Origin: Amaranthus tricolor
Taxonomy: Eukaryota > Streptophyta > Magnoliopsida > Caryophyllales > Amaranthaceae
Reading direction: 5' to 3'
DNA: 64,000 nt
NCBI RefSeq assembly: GCF_026212465.1
Contig: NC_080057.1
Span: forward strand, 24,857,647-24,921,646
Part shown: positions 51,611 through 62,852 of the stretch, in pieces
How positions within the stretch are numbered: position 1 is the stretch's first letter
Layout of the letters: every line of letters starts with the position of its first letter
Notes under the pieces: generated by a model
Databases searched by the model: none
What the model was told of the DNA's origin: nothing
The model's input: only the letters and a program-made list of their open reading frames with translations
Translations under genes and position numbers: made by a program

Positions 51611-51862
51611 TGTTGATTTTAAATACACAATTATCTGTTTTTTTTTTTTAAAATCACTTTTTGAGAGTTCAGTTTATATTTCTTAAATATTTTTTACTAA
51701 TTAACCATTTATATGACTCGTCTCACAATTAGACCGAAAAATTAAACTTTGACTCTAAAATTAGGAGCCGGTCCAATAAAATAGAATTCCAACACCATTC
51801 ATAAAGTGTAGCAATAGTTGGGTTAATTTCACGCATTAACGTTCTCTTATTCTAACCCTTCC

Positions 51863-51869
51863 TATAAAA
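51863..51869 (+). promoter_or_regulatory. TATA box of the RPB4 gene
   Basis: TATAAAA lies 85 bp before the ATG, predicting a short leader of about 50-55 nt. A CCAAT motif (about 51772) is about 90 bp further upstream. Confidence 0.6.
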
Positions 51870-51947
51870 AACTCCCAAATTGCAAATAATTCGAAGAGAG
51901 AATCATTTGCAGCATTTTCTGAAGAGACGAACCAAGCAAGTGCAACA

Positions 51948-52364
51948 ATGTCAGGAGAAGAAGAAGAGAACGCAGCAGAGCTTAAATTGGGTGAAGATTT
52001 CGTTAAAGCAAAATGTTTAATGAATGGAGAAGTTTCCATGATTTTAGAGCACAGATTAGAGCAACTTCAACAGGTTTCTGAAGATCCTTTGAATCAGATG
52101 CCTCAAGTTTTCGAAAAATCTTTGCAGTACGTGAAGCGATTCAGTCGTTACAAAAATCCAGATGCTGTGCGACAAGTTAGAGAAATTCTTAGCCGACATC
52201 AATTAGCTGAATTTGAGCTTGCTGTTCTTGGGAATATTTGCCTTGAAACTGTTGAAGAAGCTATTGCTATGGTCCCTTCTCTTAAGGATAAAGGAAGAGA
52301 TTTAGATGATGAAGCTATTGAAAAGATGCTTAATGATCTTGCTCTTGTTAAGAAGTTTGAATAA
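51948..52364 (+). CDS. NRPB4: DNA-directed RNA polymerase II subunit RPB4
   Basis: It encodes 138 aa in a single exon. By family knowledge RPB4 pairs with RPB7 to form the stalk of RNA polymerase II, acting in initiation, transcript handling and mRNA decay in the nucleus. The protein starts with an acidic tail (MSGEEEENAAELKLGEDF), followed by the helical core with SRYKNPDAVRQVREILSRHQ and the conserved block LAEFELAVLGNICLE, and ends LNDLALVKKFE. The length equals the usual plant RPB4. The NRPD4/NRPE4 paralogue of Pol IV/V is longer and less likely. No intron is needed to keep the frame. Confidence 0.94.
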   Translation: MSGEEEENAAELKLGEDFVKAKCLMNGEVSMILEHRLEQLQQVSEDPLNQMPQVFEKSLQYVKRFSRYKNPDAVRQVREILSRHQLAEFELAVLGNICLETVEEAIAMVPSLKDKGRDLDDEAIEKMLNDLALVKKFE

Positions 52365-52367
52365 TTT

Positions 52368-52388
52368 TTAGGGTTAGGGTTAGGGTTT
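52368..52388 (+). repeat. Telomere-like repeat in the RPB4 3' UTR
   Basis: Just after the stop codon the sequence reads TTTAGGG, TTAGGG, TTAGGG, TTT. This is three plant-telomere-like units, close to (TTTAGGG)n. It could be a small interstitial telomeric repeat or chance. If transcribed it is in the 3' UTR. Confidence 0.75.
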
Positions 52389-53359
52389 CTGATTACCTTT
52401 AATTTGGATCGAATGTTATACTTTACGGTTTTCTTTGGATTGTGAATTTGATCATTCTATTGCTTTCTGTTGTCCAAGTCTTGATTTACATACTATGTGT
52501 AATGATCAAAGTTCTTTCAGGAATTGAAGAATGGAAATTGGTTACTTTAGTAAACTTCCGACAAACAATGTGGAGTATTTTCTAAGAACACCACTAATTT
52601 TGACAATGTTTCAAATAAAACTCTAAGTTCAGCAATATAGTTATCATCATCATCCTTAATATCCTTGAAATCATTTTCAATTGAGCTGAAGTTTTAATTC
52701 TTTGATTTTGAATTAAAATGTTACCATGGTGAATATGTTTACATAAAATTATATTCTTTATATTCGCCTGCCCTTTGAATTTGCTATACTGCATTTAAAA
52801 TTCTCACTTTGATTAGTGTTATTTAGTACCGGCTAAATGACTCGGTACCTTATGACCAATAATTAGTTAAATCCGCTCTCTCGTATTAGGGATATTTGTA
52901 TTTTTATTATAGAGGTTTGATATTCCGTGACCAATATAATGCATTGTGGTAAAAAATCTCGATTTATAGGTATTAACCATCTAAATATCAATGCCTTAAT
53001 TAGTTGGTTTGATCTTAAAAAATTGATACCGAGGGAAGCAAAGGTGTTAACCCAAAAACTAGTTGACTATCTTTGAAAACAGACTTAAGAAACAGTTTTC
53101 CAATAAACACTACAACTCGGGATTTGTTTCAATGGACACCGGAGGGAGAAGAATGCATATTTCTCATGTTAGTATGCACAATTAGATCGTCTTAAACTCA
53201 TCTGAAGACAGCTTCCAAATACTACATTTGGAGATTAAAAGAAAAATAGTATAACATCTAAAACGGCTCGCTAAACATCAGGATCTCACGCTACGTCTAA
53301 AAACATAAGATCTTCAGGCACCAGTAGTTGATACCTTTTGAGCCACCAATAGATCGAGT
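52389..53359. other. Convergent intergenic space between RPB4 and HAT1
   Basis: About 1 kb lies between the 3' ends of the plus-strand RPB4 and the minus-strand HAT1 genes. It should hold both 3' UTRs. I see no other gene or clear transposon. Confidence 0.55.
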
Positions 53360-55600
53360 TTAGCTATTTGAATGGGTAGCCGAAACCTTTTGAGCCACCA
53401 ATTGGATCTCCTTTAGCCTTTCATCGACTATTTGCAGTAGCTGCTCCTCTTGCTGTTTCTTTTGATCCTCATCAACATCTACCTCAATCTGGCCATCTTT
53501 TTCGTCTTGAGGCTTGTACAAAACAAAAGCTTCTCCAAATTCATTAGGTGTTTCGATTACCTGTTTTCCATTAGTCCCCGAGTCTTTCCCAATCACGCTG
53601 ATCTTCACTTGATCTGTGATGAAGATTCTGTAGTTTTCCATGTACTTGTCGATTGGATCCAAGGCAAGATACACAAGAATCTCCCAGCATTTTATTAAAT
53701 GTTTCTTGTTAATTTTCAAGCTCTTCCTCGCTTCTTCAACCGCTGCTAATGGTGGAAGGAGCTGACAAGCCTGCGTTCTTTTTGACAAATTCGCTTCTTT
53801 TAGGTGTGTTGCTGCAGTTTCAACAGCACGTTGCACAGAACTGCAGGTAAGAAGACGGGGTACATCTATGTAATACCGAACACGTTGCAAGGAATCCACT
53901 GGTTCTTCAACTGTCAAGTCATAGACATCCTCCGACATCGCGACATGGTTGAGTAGCTCTAGAAGGTGTCGTCCATAACCTTTATGTTGATACGGAGGCA
54001 ATATAAGTATCTGAAACAATATTGATAACAGATTCAACATTGGCTGTTGGGAGTTGGTATAACTAGTTTAAGATGAATGAAAATACAACTGAAACCTGAC
54101 TAAGTCGAAGCCGCGAACTATCAGGGTAATGGAAAAAACGATAGGCAGCTGTAAAACCAAGCAATCGGCTTATATGCTCTCCCTGTGGATCAGTTATATT
54201 CTGAACAATTACAAACATCTCCCAATTTGAATCTGTCACATCAATAGGATTGCTACCTGTAGCAAATACAAACAACAGAATTTACACCAAAATATCTCCA
54301 AGAAAAAAAAAATTGAAGTACAACAAGATTGACAGTCTTACCATCAACAAGGAGAAGAACAAGAGGCACTATGCGGCTGTAGAGATACCCAGCAGACATA
54401 TCTCCCATGACGAAACGAACCACCTAAGCAATGGTAAAAAAATTGAAAATAAAATCATTAAAAGGATAAGGAGGTTGTTCAAGATTAAAGAAGTTGGTTT
54501 ACCACAATGAAACAGGATTTTCAGCTCCAGGTAAGAAAATGTAGAAAGAAAAAGACATGGAATTCCACAAAATATAAAAAAAATTGAAAAAATAATCTCA
54601 ATTATTAGACATCCACTCAAAATAATCCCAACAAGAATTAACTCGGAATAATTCCAAAACCACAAGGAGACCTTCTCAAAACAGTCACAATGTTGCATAA
54701 CCACTTCCTAAACAGGTTGAATGCAAAAGTCACGAATATTTCAAGGGCAGGGAAAATTAGCAATAATTCCATAACTCTTCCACTGGCCAGACAAAAAAAT
54801 TTCCATGTGAGAAAGCGAAAAAGAGAAAGAAAGAGATCCGAAGGAAAATTTGAAATGGGAAGATTCTGAAAATTAGGAGCAAAATAAGAAAGAAAAGGAC
54901 CCCTATGCTTCCCCCCTTAATCCATTAGCACCACTGTTTTATTCAGTTCTATACAACATGTCATCACCCCAATTCCTTTAAATGGCTCCCACTTAGGTGA
55001 GGTTTAGGATCTCAAATATACACAATCCTATCCTTGTTATTGATAAAAAAGAGGTTGTTCTGATTGACCCTTGCCAGGAAAACGTCATCCGCAACTTTGC
55101 ATAAATTAAATATCATATGTTGTTTGCACATGATTGAATGAGTCATATGTTGTTTGCGTTTATTTTCAAAGTAACTACTATCTCTGAGGAACATCTCTTA
55201 TTCAGCCAGTTTCATTGCATAATAAAAAGTTTTCTCTTCCTTCTATTTCTTTTCTCTTTTCTACTGTAATTAAATATCAGTTCATAGCACAGGAAAGCCA
55301 CCCAGCACCACCATTAAAGAACCTCAATCAAATCAAAGCACACTTTAAGAGATCTAACAAGCACTTGTATTGGGGTTGCAATAAATGGGTTTAGGTTAAA
55401 TAAAGAGGAAGATCAACTGTTATACAGAAATGCCATGGGCACATTGAACCCGGTATTTGCAGGTTAAAGATTAGTTGAGATTGTTTTGGGAAGGGCCTAC
55501 TACAGTTCGAATTATTCTTAGTCCTTGGGATTATTTTGAGCAGGTAGATAATAGTTTGAATTATTGCACCAACTTTCCCACAAAAAGAAATATGAATGGA

Positions 55601-55674
<74 letters not shown>

Positions 55675-58600
55675 GGAAAGGAAAAAAATTCCTTCATAAA
55701 GGCCTGTTAGATTACTCAGATAACATGGCTAATACTAGCCTATGCAATTAACATTAAAATTCCATAATAATTATGAACTTCTATTCAAAACATTTTGCCG
55801 AGAACCCACTAAATGACTAAATGCAACATTATGTACCAAACAGGTCATCCTTTATATAATAATAGAGAAACTTGAGAAAGAACAAACCTGCACATCAGTC
55901 ATATCCACATGCAATTCACAGTTGCCAGTAGACATTTTCTGAACTACTACTCCCTTGGAAACAGCTGACCTGAGATGAAGAAAAAAACATAAGTGGATCG
56001 CCTATCTGGTTTTGATTATATAAAAGGTGTAAATTCATATAAAGAACATATCTTTGCACATTAGAAAAGATCCCTTTACTTAGTTATACCTAATGTAGTC
56101 CTTCTCTGTCAAGAAAGTTTGAAGATAATCATCCTTTTTCTCAACTAGATTTTCAGCAAACATATTCTGTCAAAGAAAATAAGCATATTCAGCCAAGGAG
56201 CAAGAGATAAGGTCAGTTATTTGCAATATTAACAGTCAAGAATACCTGAAGTGCAGGTTTTAGGTCTGTTATGCCTTTCCCTCTCTATGAAGAAAATAAC
56301 ACCAAAATGAGAAAAATTAGATAAAAGGAAATTTATCGCAAGACGCTATAGGATAAATGTTTCACAGCTACCTTCAACCCAAACATATGTATCAGGACTT
56401 ACATCAGATGAACTCTCATAAGTGATATCTGCATATGCATGGAATGATAGACTACTGACCCAGACAATAATCTGCAAACTTGAACAAACCGAATCAGAAT
56501 ACAGAAAACAGCAAACTTTGTAAGTGCAAGCAGGAACCACAAACATTGCTTAGCCATCATACACACAATAGAATGTAATTAATGGCATAACTAAACTCTT
56601 TGGAATCCAACAACTCCCAATAAAAGGGTAAATTGTCAAGAGCGAGGAAGGGTAAATGCAAGTTAGTGTTACCTTCAAACTTTGATACCCATAAATTTTG
56701 CCATCTTCACCAAAAAAGTGATTTAGATCAATAGGATTAATCTGATGGCCAGCCCCAGCTTCTGCCTCATCTTTGCTGGCAACTACATACAAGTTGAACA
56801 AAGCAAATATTAGTTCCAAGCAAATCATGTAAAAAAATCCTGAGCAAGATTGCACTGAGTCATAAAAAAATACCTGAAATAGGTGTATGTTTTTTCCAAT
56901 AAAGTAAAAGCTTGCGATTAGATGTTTGTTATATTCCCAGTTAATTTGAGCAATTAGAATACCATGGATATCAAGTATCACAAAATACATTTTCATAGGA
57001 AACATTCAAAATCCTTGGTCAAGACTAGAGGGGTAGAAATAGCATAAAAAGTACATCACAAACTTGGTAGTTGGTACATACTATTTAGCATTTAAAAATA
57101 GTCCTAAAAAGTATGATAGAGTGTATAACATGTTGGAGTAATGTGGTAGCTACTACATTATAATTCTCTTTTATGAAAAATTTCAGTATTTAGAAACTTA
57201 AAACATGCTTCTAAATTCTAATATGAGACCAATAACAGAAGACTTGTTAGGGATAAGAATCCATGTAAGGCATCAAGGGGGCGTTTTGTTTGGGAGAAAA
57301 TATTTTCCTACAACACTATTTTCCTTGTTTTCCCATTTTCCGACTTGGGTGGAAAAGAGTTTTCCATTACTTTAAAAACATTTTCCTCCCAAAAAGGAGA
57401 AACAACCGAATATTCTACACCCTTCTATTGACAACACCTCCTTTTTCCATCAAACCAAACAAAAGAAAAATAATTACAACTAGCAATTTTCAATTGAATA
57501 ATAGTTTTCGTTGAAAGTTGTTTTTGGCCAAACCTTAGTTTTAAAAAGCACAAGGCGCTAAAGGCCCTTGGAGTCTAGGTGCAGCACGAAGGCACGAGCT
57601 TACTGTATGCGAGGCGCACTTTTTTCTTTTTTGTTAAAGCTTAAAAATCAATTTTAAAACATATATATAATATAATATTTCAAACATCATGATATTCATA
57701 TTTTTGGTATCAACAAGCTTGAAACATTTATTTTTCTTGCTGTATACACCACTTTAGCACAAAACTATTATAATGAGAATACAAAGATTTTTCAAAGTTA
57801 TTTTCTTCTTTGCATGCATCTTGTTTTTCTTAAAGAAGCAAACGGTTTTTCGAACTTCATATTCAAGTAAATTTGAGTTACGAGTTGTACTTCTTTTTCG
57901 AACAAACAAGCATAAGTTAATTACCCAAGTAACGAGGAGGCGCACCGAGCGCACAAGGCACGAAGCGCATCGAGGCGACCAAGGCGCACGCCACTTGTAG
58001 TGGGCTTTGCCTCACCTAGCCGAGGCGTTTTCAGCCGATCCTGAGCTCGTGGCGCACAAGGCGCAATAAAACTAAGGGTCAAACCAAACACCCCAATAAA
58101 GGCATGGGACATACTCCATGCAGTCTCCATCTCATGGCATTTGCTACATTTTTCATTTTAATTTGTCCCATGACTTTTGCTAACTTTTCCATTTTAGTGC
58201 ATCCCATAGAGGTCATGACCAACACTCTTTCTTTAATTCGCATCCACATATATAATTTAACCTTTATATCATTCACACGTTTCTCCAACTTCCCCAATAA
58301 TAGTTTGTACATTTCTATTTTTAACCATGATCAACACTCTTTCTTTAATTATCATCCACACATTTAATTCTACTTTTCATATCATTCACACATTTCTACC
58401 ACTTTCCCAATTAATCACACCTTTTTAACCATTTTTATCCTTTTCTTGTTTTCCACAAAGATCATACTTGTGGCAATGACACGGAACAGAGGGAATATTA
58501 TCCGTTAATAACCCTAAGACATTCTTCCGAAGTCTAAATCTTGTCATGAAGAAATGAACCTTCCAAAGACTCTACCCCAATAAATTTAAACAAATTCGTC

Positions 58601-58932
58601 TTCAAACTCAAAATTTAAAGCTAAAACTGTTGCTACTAGCTTTTCATGTATAGTAAAATCGACATGAAAATCAATTCTTGAAAAATGAGGAAAACCCTAA
58701 TTTAAGTGAACCATACCGAGAAAGATTTGGATGCATTCATTTGCTTCAACGCCGGAATCTGAAACGCAAATATAGACAATATAATTGAAAAAATGGTGAA
58801 AATGACAAATTTTGGTATCAAAATATTGAGAAGAAAGTGAAAAGAAAGCTCACCAATTGCAACAACTGAAACTCGGCGTTTCTTCTTGGAATCGGATGTT
58901 GAATCGGTTGATTGTTGCTGTTTCTGACCCAT
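53360..58932 (-). CDS. HAG2: Histone acetyltransferase type B catalytic subunit (HAT1), 10 exons
   Basis: By family knowledge HAT1 acetylates newly made histone H4 (Lys5 and Lys12) before nucleosome assembly. Exons in gene order: 58854-58932, 58717-58758, 56673-56782, 56403-56471, 56246-56284, 56090-56166, 55888-55969, 54342-54423, 54096-54256, 53360-54010. All borders are GT-AG with consistent phase, giving 463 aa, close to plant homologues. The N-terminus has a basic KKKRR stretch, then GVEANECIQIFLV and DLNHFFGEDGKIYGYQ of the HAT1 N-domain. The GNAT fold shows the acetyl-CoA motif QHKGYG (255-260), followed by VYDLTVEEP and LKINKKHLIKCWEI. The C-terminal part is charged and Gln/Glu-rich. 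Intron 2 (56783-58716) has nested transposons and intron 7 (54424-55887) a (TA)n tract. No disabling change is seen. Confidence 0.95.
55604..55670. repeat. (TA)n microsatellite in HAT1 intron 7
   Basis: About 33 perfect TA units, without the inverted arms seen beside other TA tracts in this window. Confidence 0.95.
57276..58094. mobile_element. Outer MITE in HAT1 intron 2, split by a second element
   Basis: The left end is AGGGGGCGTTTTGTTTGGGA and the right end, reverse-complemented, is TTGGGGTGTTTGGTTTGAC. Between them lies the inner element at 57535-58075. Without it the outer unit would be about 270 bp, a normal MITE size. The interior has GGAAAA/TTTTCC-rich self-complementary stretches. 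Confidence 0.55.
57535..58075. mobile_element. Inner transposon nested in the outer MITE
   Basis: It starts TTAGTTTTA and ends TAAAACTAA, exact inverted ends. It is flanked by GGCCAAACC (57526-57534) and GGTCAAACC (58077-58085), a target duplication of 8-9 bp with one difference. The interior is GC-rich near both ends with repeated AAGGCGC and GAGGCG motifs. It may be hAT- or Mutator-like. It carries no gene. Confidence 0.65.
58114..58500. mobile_element. Stowaway-like element with an internal 111-bp tandem duplication
   Basis: Left border TACTCCATGCAGTCTCC and right border, reverse-complemented, TATTCCCTCTGTTCCGT are similar to the TACTCCCTCC ends of Stowaway elements. Inside, a block starting ATGAYCAACACTCTTTCTTT occurs at 58216 and again at 58327, repeating for about 80-90 bp with changes. 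Confidence 0.5.
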
Positions 58933-58989
58933 TTTTAGGGTTTCTGAGATTTTAGGGGAAGAGTGAAAAATGGAAATGACAAAGGTATA

Positions 58990-58998
58990 GGCGGGAAA
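58990..58998 (-). promoter_or_regulatory. E2F-like site upstream of HAT1
   Basis: On the gene strand this is TTTCCCGCC, matching the E2F consensus TTTSSCGC, 58 bp upstream of the ATG. E2F sites drive S-phase genes in plants, and a histone-deposition acetyltransferase is a sensible target. No clear TATA box is seen. Function is inferred. Confidence 0.55.
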
Positions 58999-59765
58999 TA
59001 ATAGCACTTAGCAGGAAATTTATATGGGGATCTCTCACTTCTTGTCATGTGCATTACACGTGAATTTTTTTTTAATGAAATTTTAATTTTTAAAGAAAAT
59101 TTAATAATTTAAATTTGACTTTTAGGTATGAAGATGTTTTTGGGAGTTAGTTTATATTGAATAATTTTAGCTTATTTTAATATAAATAAAGTTGAGTGGT
59201 TAAATTATTTAATGCTAGTCTTTAAAAAGTTATTACTAAGTTGGTTTTGAAGAAGTTCTTAAAAGCGTGTTCAATATCAGATAGTTAAATCAATTCACTT
59301 CAATCAGCTATTGATGATTAAGGACCCCTTTATGAATTTGTACAAAGTGTTGAAAATTGTCATCTTTTAGCCACTTATATAATTCACTAAACAAGAATAA
59401 TAATTATAGAGATTCTTTGTGCATTAAACATTGTCTTTTTTATGTTCGCTTGATTTAATTTGGAAAAAAGTTAAGGTTTGTTGGCATGTAGAAGGTGTGG
59501 CATGTAGAAAGGTATATTTAGGCTCAAAAAAGTTTAAAAATAAATAATATCAATTGTAGATTGATAGAGAAAATTAAAAAAATGTAAAAAACATATCACT
59601 AACAGATGAAAAGATGTTAAAAACATTTGTGAAATAACATTATGTTAATACATATCACTATTTGACATAACATGTTGAAAACGAAAATTATCAACTGAAA
59701 AAATATAGTCTACTTTTATTCCTAATCATACCAAACAAATAGAAATTTTTTAGGAAAAAATTTTA

Positions 59766-60080
59766 CGGCCCGTTTGATTAGTGGTACTAAATGGTGGTAA
59801 TAGGAATGAACTATAGTGTAAAATTTTATCAAAAATTTTATTTCATTCCCATGGTAATGAAACTTTTATCACAAATCAGTTTTTTTATTTACAAATTTCC
59901 ATTACCACCTAATACCACCTCTCCTAATGGTAATGCATTGGAATGAATTTTATGAAGAAAATGAGATGATTGGAGTTGGAGAAGCATGTTCATCAAGGTA
60001 GCAAAAAGATTTTTCAACTAAAATTACATTAGTTTTTCATTTCCATTACCACCGTTTATTACTACTTACCAAACGGGTCG
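59766..60080. mobile_element. MITE family C, copy 2, with TTA target duplication
   Basis: This 315-bp element has ends CGGCCCGTTTGATTAGTGGT (left) and, reverse-complemented, CGACCCGTTTGGTAAGTAGT (right). Both continue into GGTGGTAATRGRAATGA. TTA occurs directly on each side (59763-59765 and 60081-60083), the duplication of PIF/Harbinger (Tourist) elements. It is non-coding. Related copies are at 23.1 and 63.3-63.7 kb. Confidence 0.8.
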
Positions 60081-60773
60081 TTAAGAGATTAGAATACCTT
60101 TCTATGTAGGATTGCTTTCACTCAAAATTCCACTATGTTCTTCTTATTAGGTTCACTTTAAAAAATAGAAAATGCAATTTTCATCATTTGTCTCATACCA
60201 ATCAAATATATCTAATATGAAGAAAAGGAAAGAAAAAGGAAAATAACAAAAATGATGGACTACAAAGCAAGATAAAAGCCAAAACATTTTTTGCACCATA
60301 AAAGGTCCAAATTCATAAACAACCAAAATTCTCAACTACACTACTTATATGGGATCAATTACATCCATCATCATCAACACAAACACAAAAAACAATAATA
60401 ACGATCGGAATAATGATTGCAAAATGACTTTTATGGTCAATACAGAATTTTGCTGTTATATGAACAAGAAGTTCAAAAACATATACATTACGGATATTTT
60501 GCATAATAGCCATTATCATCACCATATTAAGTATATTTCGCTCATATCAGGGCTAGGACGCCAAGTGATGGTTGGATGACTATCGATCATAATTTTATCA
60601 AATGAGGAGTTGTTGCCCTTGCCCATGAGAACCTAAGCTCAACACTCCAAGATTGGTTGAATGACGGCCGACTATATCTTTATCAAATGAGATAAAGGGA
60701 TTTTTGCCTATAAAACCTAAGCTCAGAATTACCTGCAAATGAAAACAAATAATCCAATACATTTTACACTATA

Positions 60774-61469
60774 CTAACGGCTAAAAAGGCGCTTACAAGC
60801 CTTGACAACCCTAGACCCCACATGTTTTCTTCCATGATTATGATCTAGGTTCTTCTTCATCATACTCACATAACTTGTTTTAAATGACCCTTTTCTTTCT
60901 AAATCATCATCATTATGATTATAATTACCATTAAAATCATGATTATCATTAAAATCATCACCACTAATAATAGGTTGATCATAAATCCTGCAATACCTAT
61001 CAGAATTAACAGATGAAGATCTCCTTATTGAAAATGCCCTTTTCACTGCTTCCTGAATTGCTCTTGTACTACTCTGCCTTTCAAGAGATATGTTTTGATG
61101 GTTATTTATCCCTTTATTATTGTTCTTTTGATATGTAGAAGAAGAAACTGAAAATTTTCTCCTTAAAACTCCCCCATTTTTTTCATTATTCAAATTATGA
61201 TGATCTCTATCATCATCACCATCATTATCATCATGATCATTATGATCAAGATCTCTATTTTTTTCATTTGATCCTCCAAAGAAGAAATCAACTTTCCCAT
61301 TGCTTTTAACTCTATGAATACTTGGTTCATGTTCATCAAGATGGGTTTTTTTGTGGGTATTTTTTGATGATAATAAATCAAAATCCCCATCAAGAAAAAG
61401 GAATTCTTTGTTGGATTTTGATCTTTGTATAAATGAAGTATTTCCCTTAATTTTGGAGTACCCTTGCAT
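60774..61469 (-). CDS. Uncharacterised plant protein, basic and Asp/Asn/His-rich
   Basis: It is a single exon of 231 aa from ATG to stop, with a TATA box upstream. I do not recognise a named family. Visible parts are an N-terminal MQGYSKIKGNTSFIQRSKS, a low-complexity Asp/Asn/His stretch (about residues 74-95), a Ser/Arg-rich middle with VKRAFSIRRSSSVNSDRYCR (about 140-160), a second Asn/Asp/His stretch, and a basic C-terminus KACKRLFSR. There is no signal peptide or membrane segment. The RRSSS and RQSS motifs look like possible kinase sites. The protein is probably soluble or peripheral and partly disordered. The promoter and unbroken frame favour a real gene. Confidence 0.75.
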   Translation of the reverse strand: MQGYSKIKGNTSFIQRSKSNKEFLFLDGDFDLLSSKNTHKKTHLDEHEPSIHRVKSNGKVDFFFGGSNEKNRDLDHNDHDDNDGDDDRDHHNLNNEKNGGVLRRKFSVSSSTYQKNNNKGINNHQNISLERQSSTRAIQEAVKRAFSIRRSSSVNSDRYCRIYDQPIISGDDFNDNHDFNGNYNHNDDDLERKGSFKTSYVSMMKKNLDHNHGRKHVGSRVVKACKRLFSR

Positions 61470-61640
61470 TTTTTTAATAGAAAAAAAGAGGTTTTTGGAT
61501 ATGGGTTTTTTTGGTGGGTAAGAATTGAAGATGAATCTAAATTTGTGCCAAAAAAAAATGTAGATGGAGAAAGTGAAAGATGGAATTTGAGGGTGGAATG
61601 AAACATAAAAGTTTAAGAAAAAGCCAGTATTAACAATTAT

Positions 61641-61647
61641 TTATATA
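61641..61647 (-). promoter_or_regulatory. TATA box of the 60.8-kb gene
   Basis: On the minus strand it reads TATATAA, about 172 bp before the ATG, predicting a 5' UTR near 140 nt. Confidence 0.55.
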
Positions 61648-62569
61648 CAATAAAGAGTGAAGAAGAGTTATGGTGAAGACATGGGAAGATTTAAACATCT
61701 CAATCCCAATCACAATCCCAATGTGTGACACAAGACTACAATGGTAGAATGGAAGTATTATGAAGAAAATAATAAAATAAATTTTTACATTAGGATAAGT
61801 TGAACTCATACAGGCAAGAGGAGAGGGAGGATTAATCTTATTTGAAGGTGAGAATCGAAATCTTATCACAAAGATGAAAATAACAACATTAAACCATTAT
61901 GACAACCATGATTCTCAGATATTAGATTTTACATCATACTATTTAACATTATATAGTGATAAAAATTAAATTCAATGATATTTTAAATAATATAATTAAG
62001 TTTTTAGGTCTCCTTTGGTAAATAATGGAAATCCATCTTCATATTTATTCAATTAAAAAGTACATATTTAAAAATATAATTTTATTTCCATAAGAATAAG
62101 CTGCTAGTTTCATATAAATTATTACCAAACAAATAATTAAAATAATATAATACCACTAAAAATCATAAATCAGTCTAAATAATATAAATTCTTTCACCCT
62201 ATGATAGAAATTTAATTATTGTCACCTACAATAAAATAATTTTTCTTTTCCCTAACTTATAGAGAATTCATATATGAAAAAAGTCAAGCATAAATGTTCA
62301 CTCTTTAATAAAGGTAGAAATGGGAGTCCATTGTACACGAGGAGATCACATCTATAAATCTAACACACATGTCTTGTCTGATATATTTTTGGACTCCATT
62401 GACTCAACCTAATTTAAATAATGCATATTATATGGGCAACGAGGGACTCGGTATGACTTTTCTTCCATATATTGATTTCACAAGTCATTATTATTATTAT
62501 TATTTATTATTTATTATTTATTATTTATTATTTATTTGTAAAACTTTCATTTTAAGTTTGAACCCATTA

Positions 62570-62852
62570 TTTCACAAAATCTTAGACGAGACGGTTTTAT
62601 TATGAGATTGTCAATTGGACTGGTCCAATTCACGCTTGTAATAACAATTTAATTTTTTAGGCATTTATCAATTTTGAGCTTAAAAGTATCAATTTTGAAA
62701 ACTGATACCTTTAAGGTCAAAATTAATGCCTTTAAGATCAAAATTGAAAATGGCCCAAAAAATGAAAAAGATGCCCAGGTTGTTACACGCGTGAATTGCG
62801 CCGGCCCAAATTGACGGTCTCATTATGAGGTCGTTTCGTCCAAGACTAGCTG
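62570..62852. mobile_element. MITE family A, copy 2
   Basis: It has the same ends and interior as the 13.8-kb copy: left CTTAGACGAGACGGTTTTAT, right (reverse-complemented) CTTGGACGAAACGACCTCAT. It also shares GGCATTTATCAATTTTGA, GATACCTTTAAGGTCAAAATT and a GTTACACRCG stretch near the right arm. Confidence 0.75.

Larger units (their letters stand above)
58933..60773. other. Intergenic DNA between HAT1 and the 60.8-kb gene
   Basis: It holds the HAT1 promoter, the TTA-flanked MITE at 59766-60080 and the presumed 3' UTR of the next minus-strand gene. I see no other gene. Confidence 0.55.
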
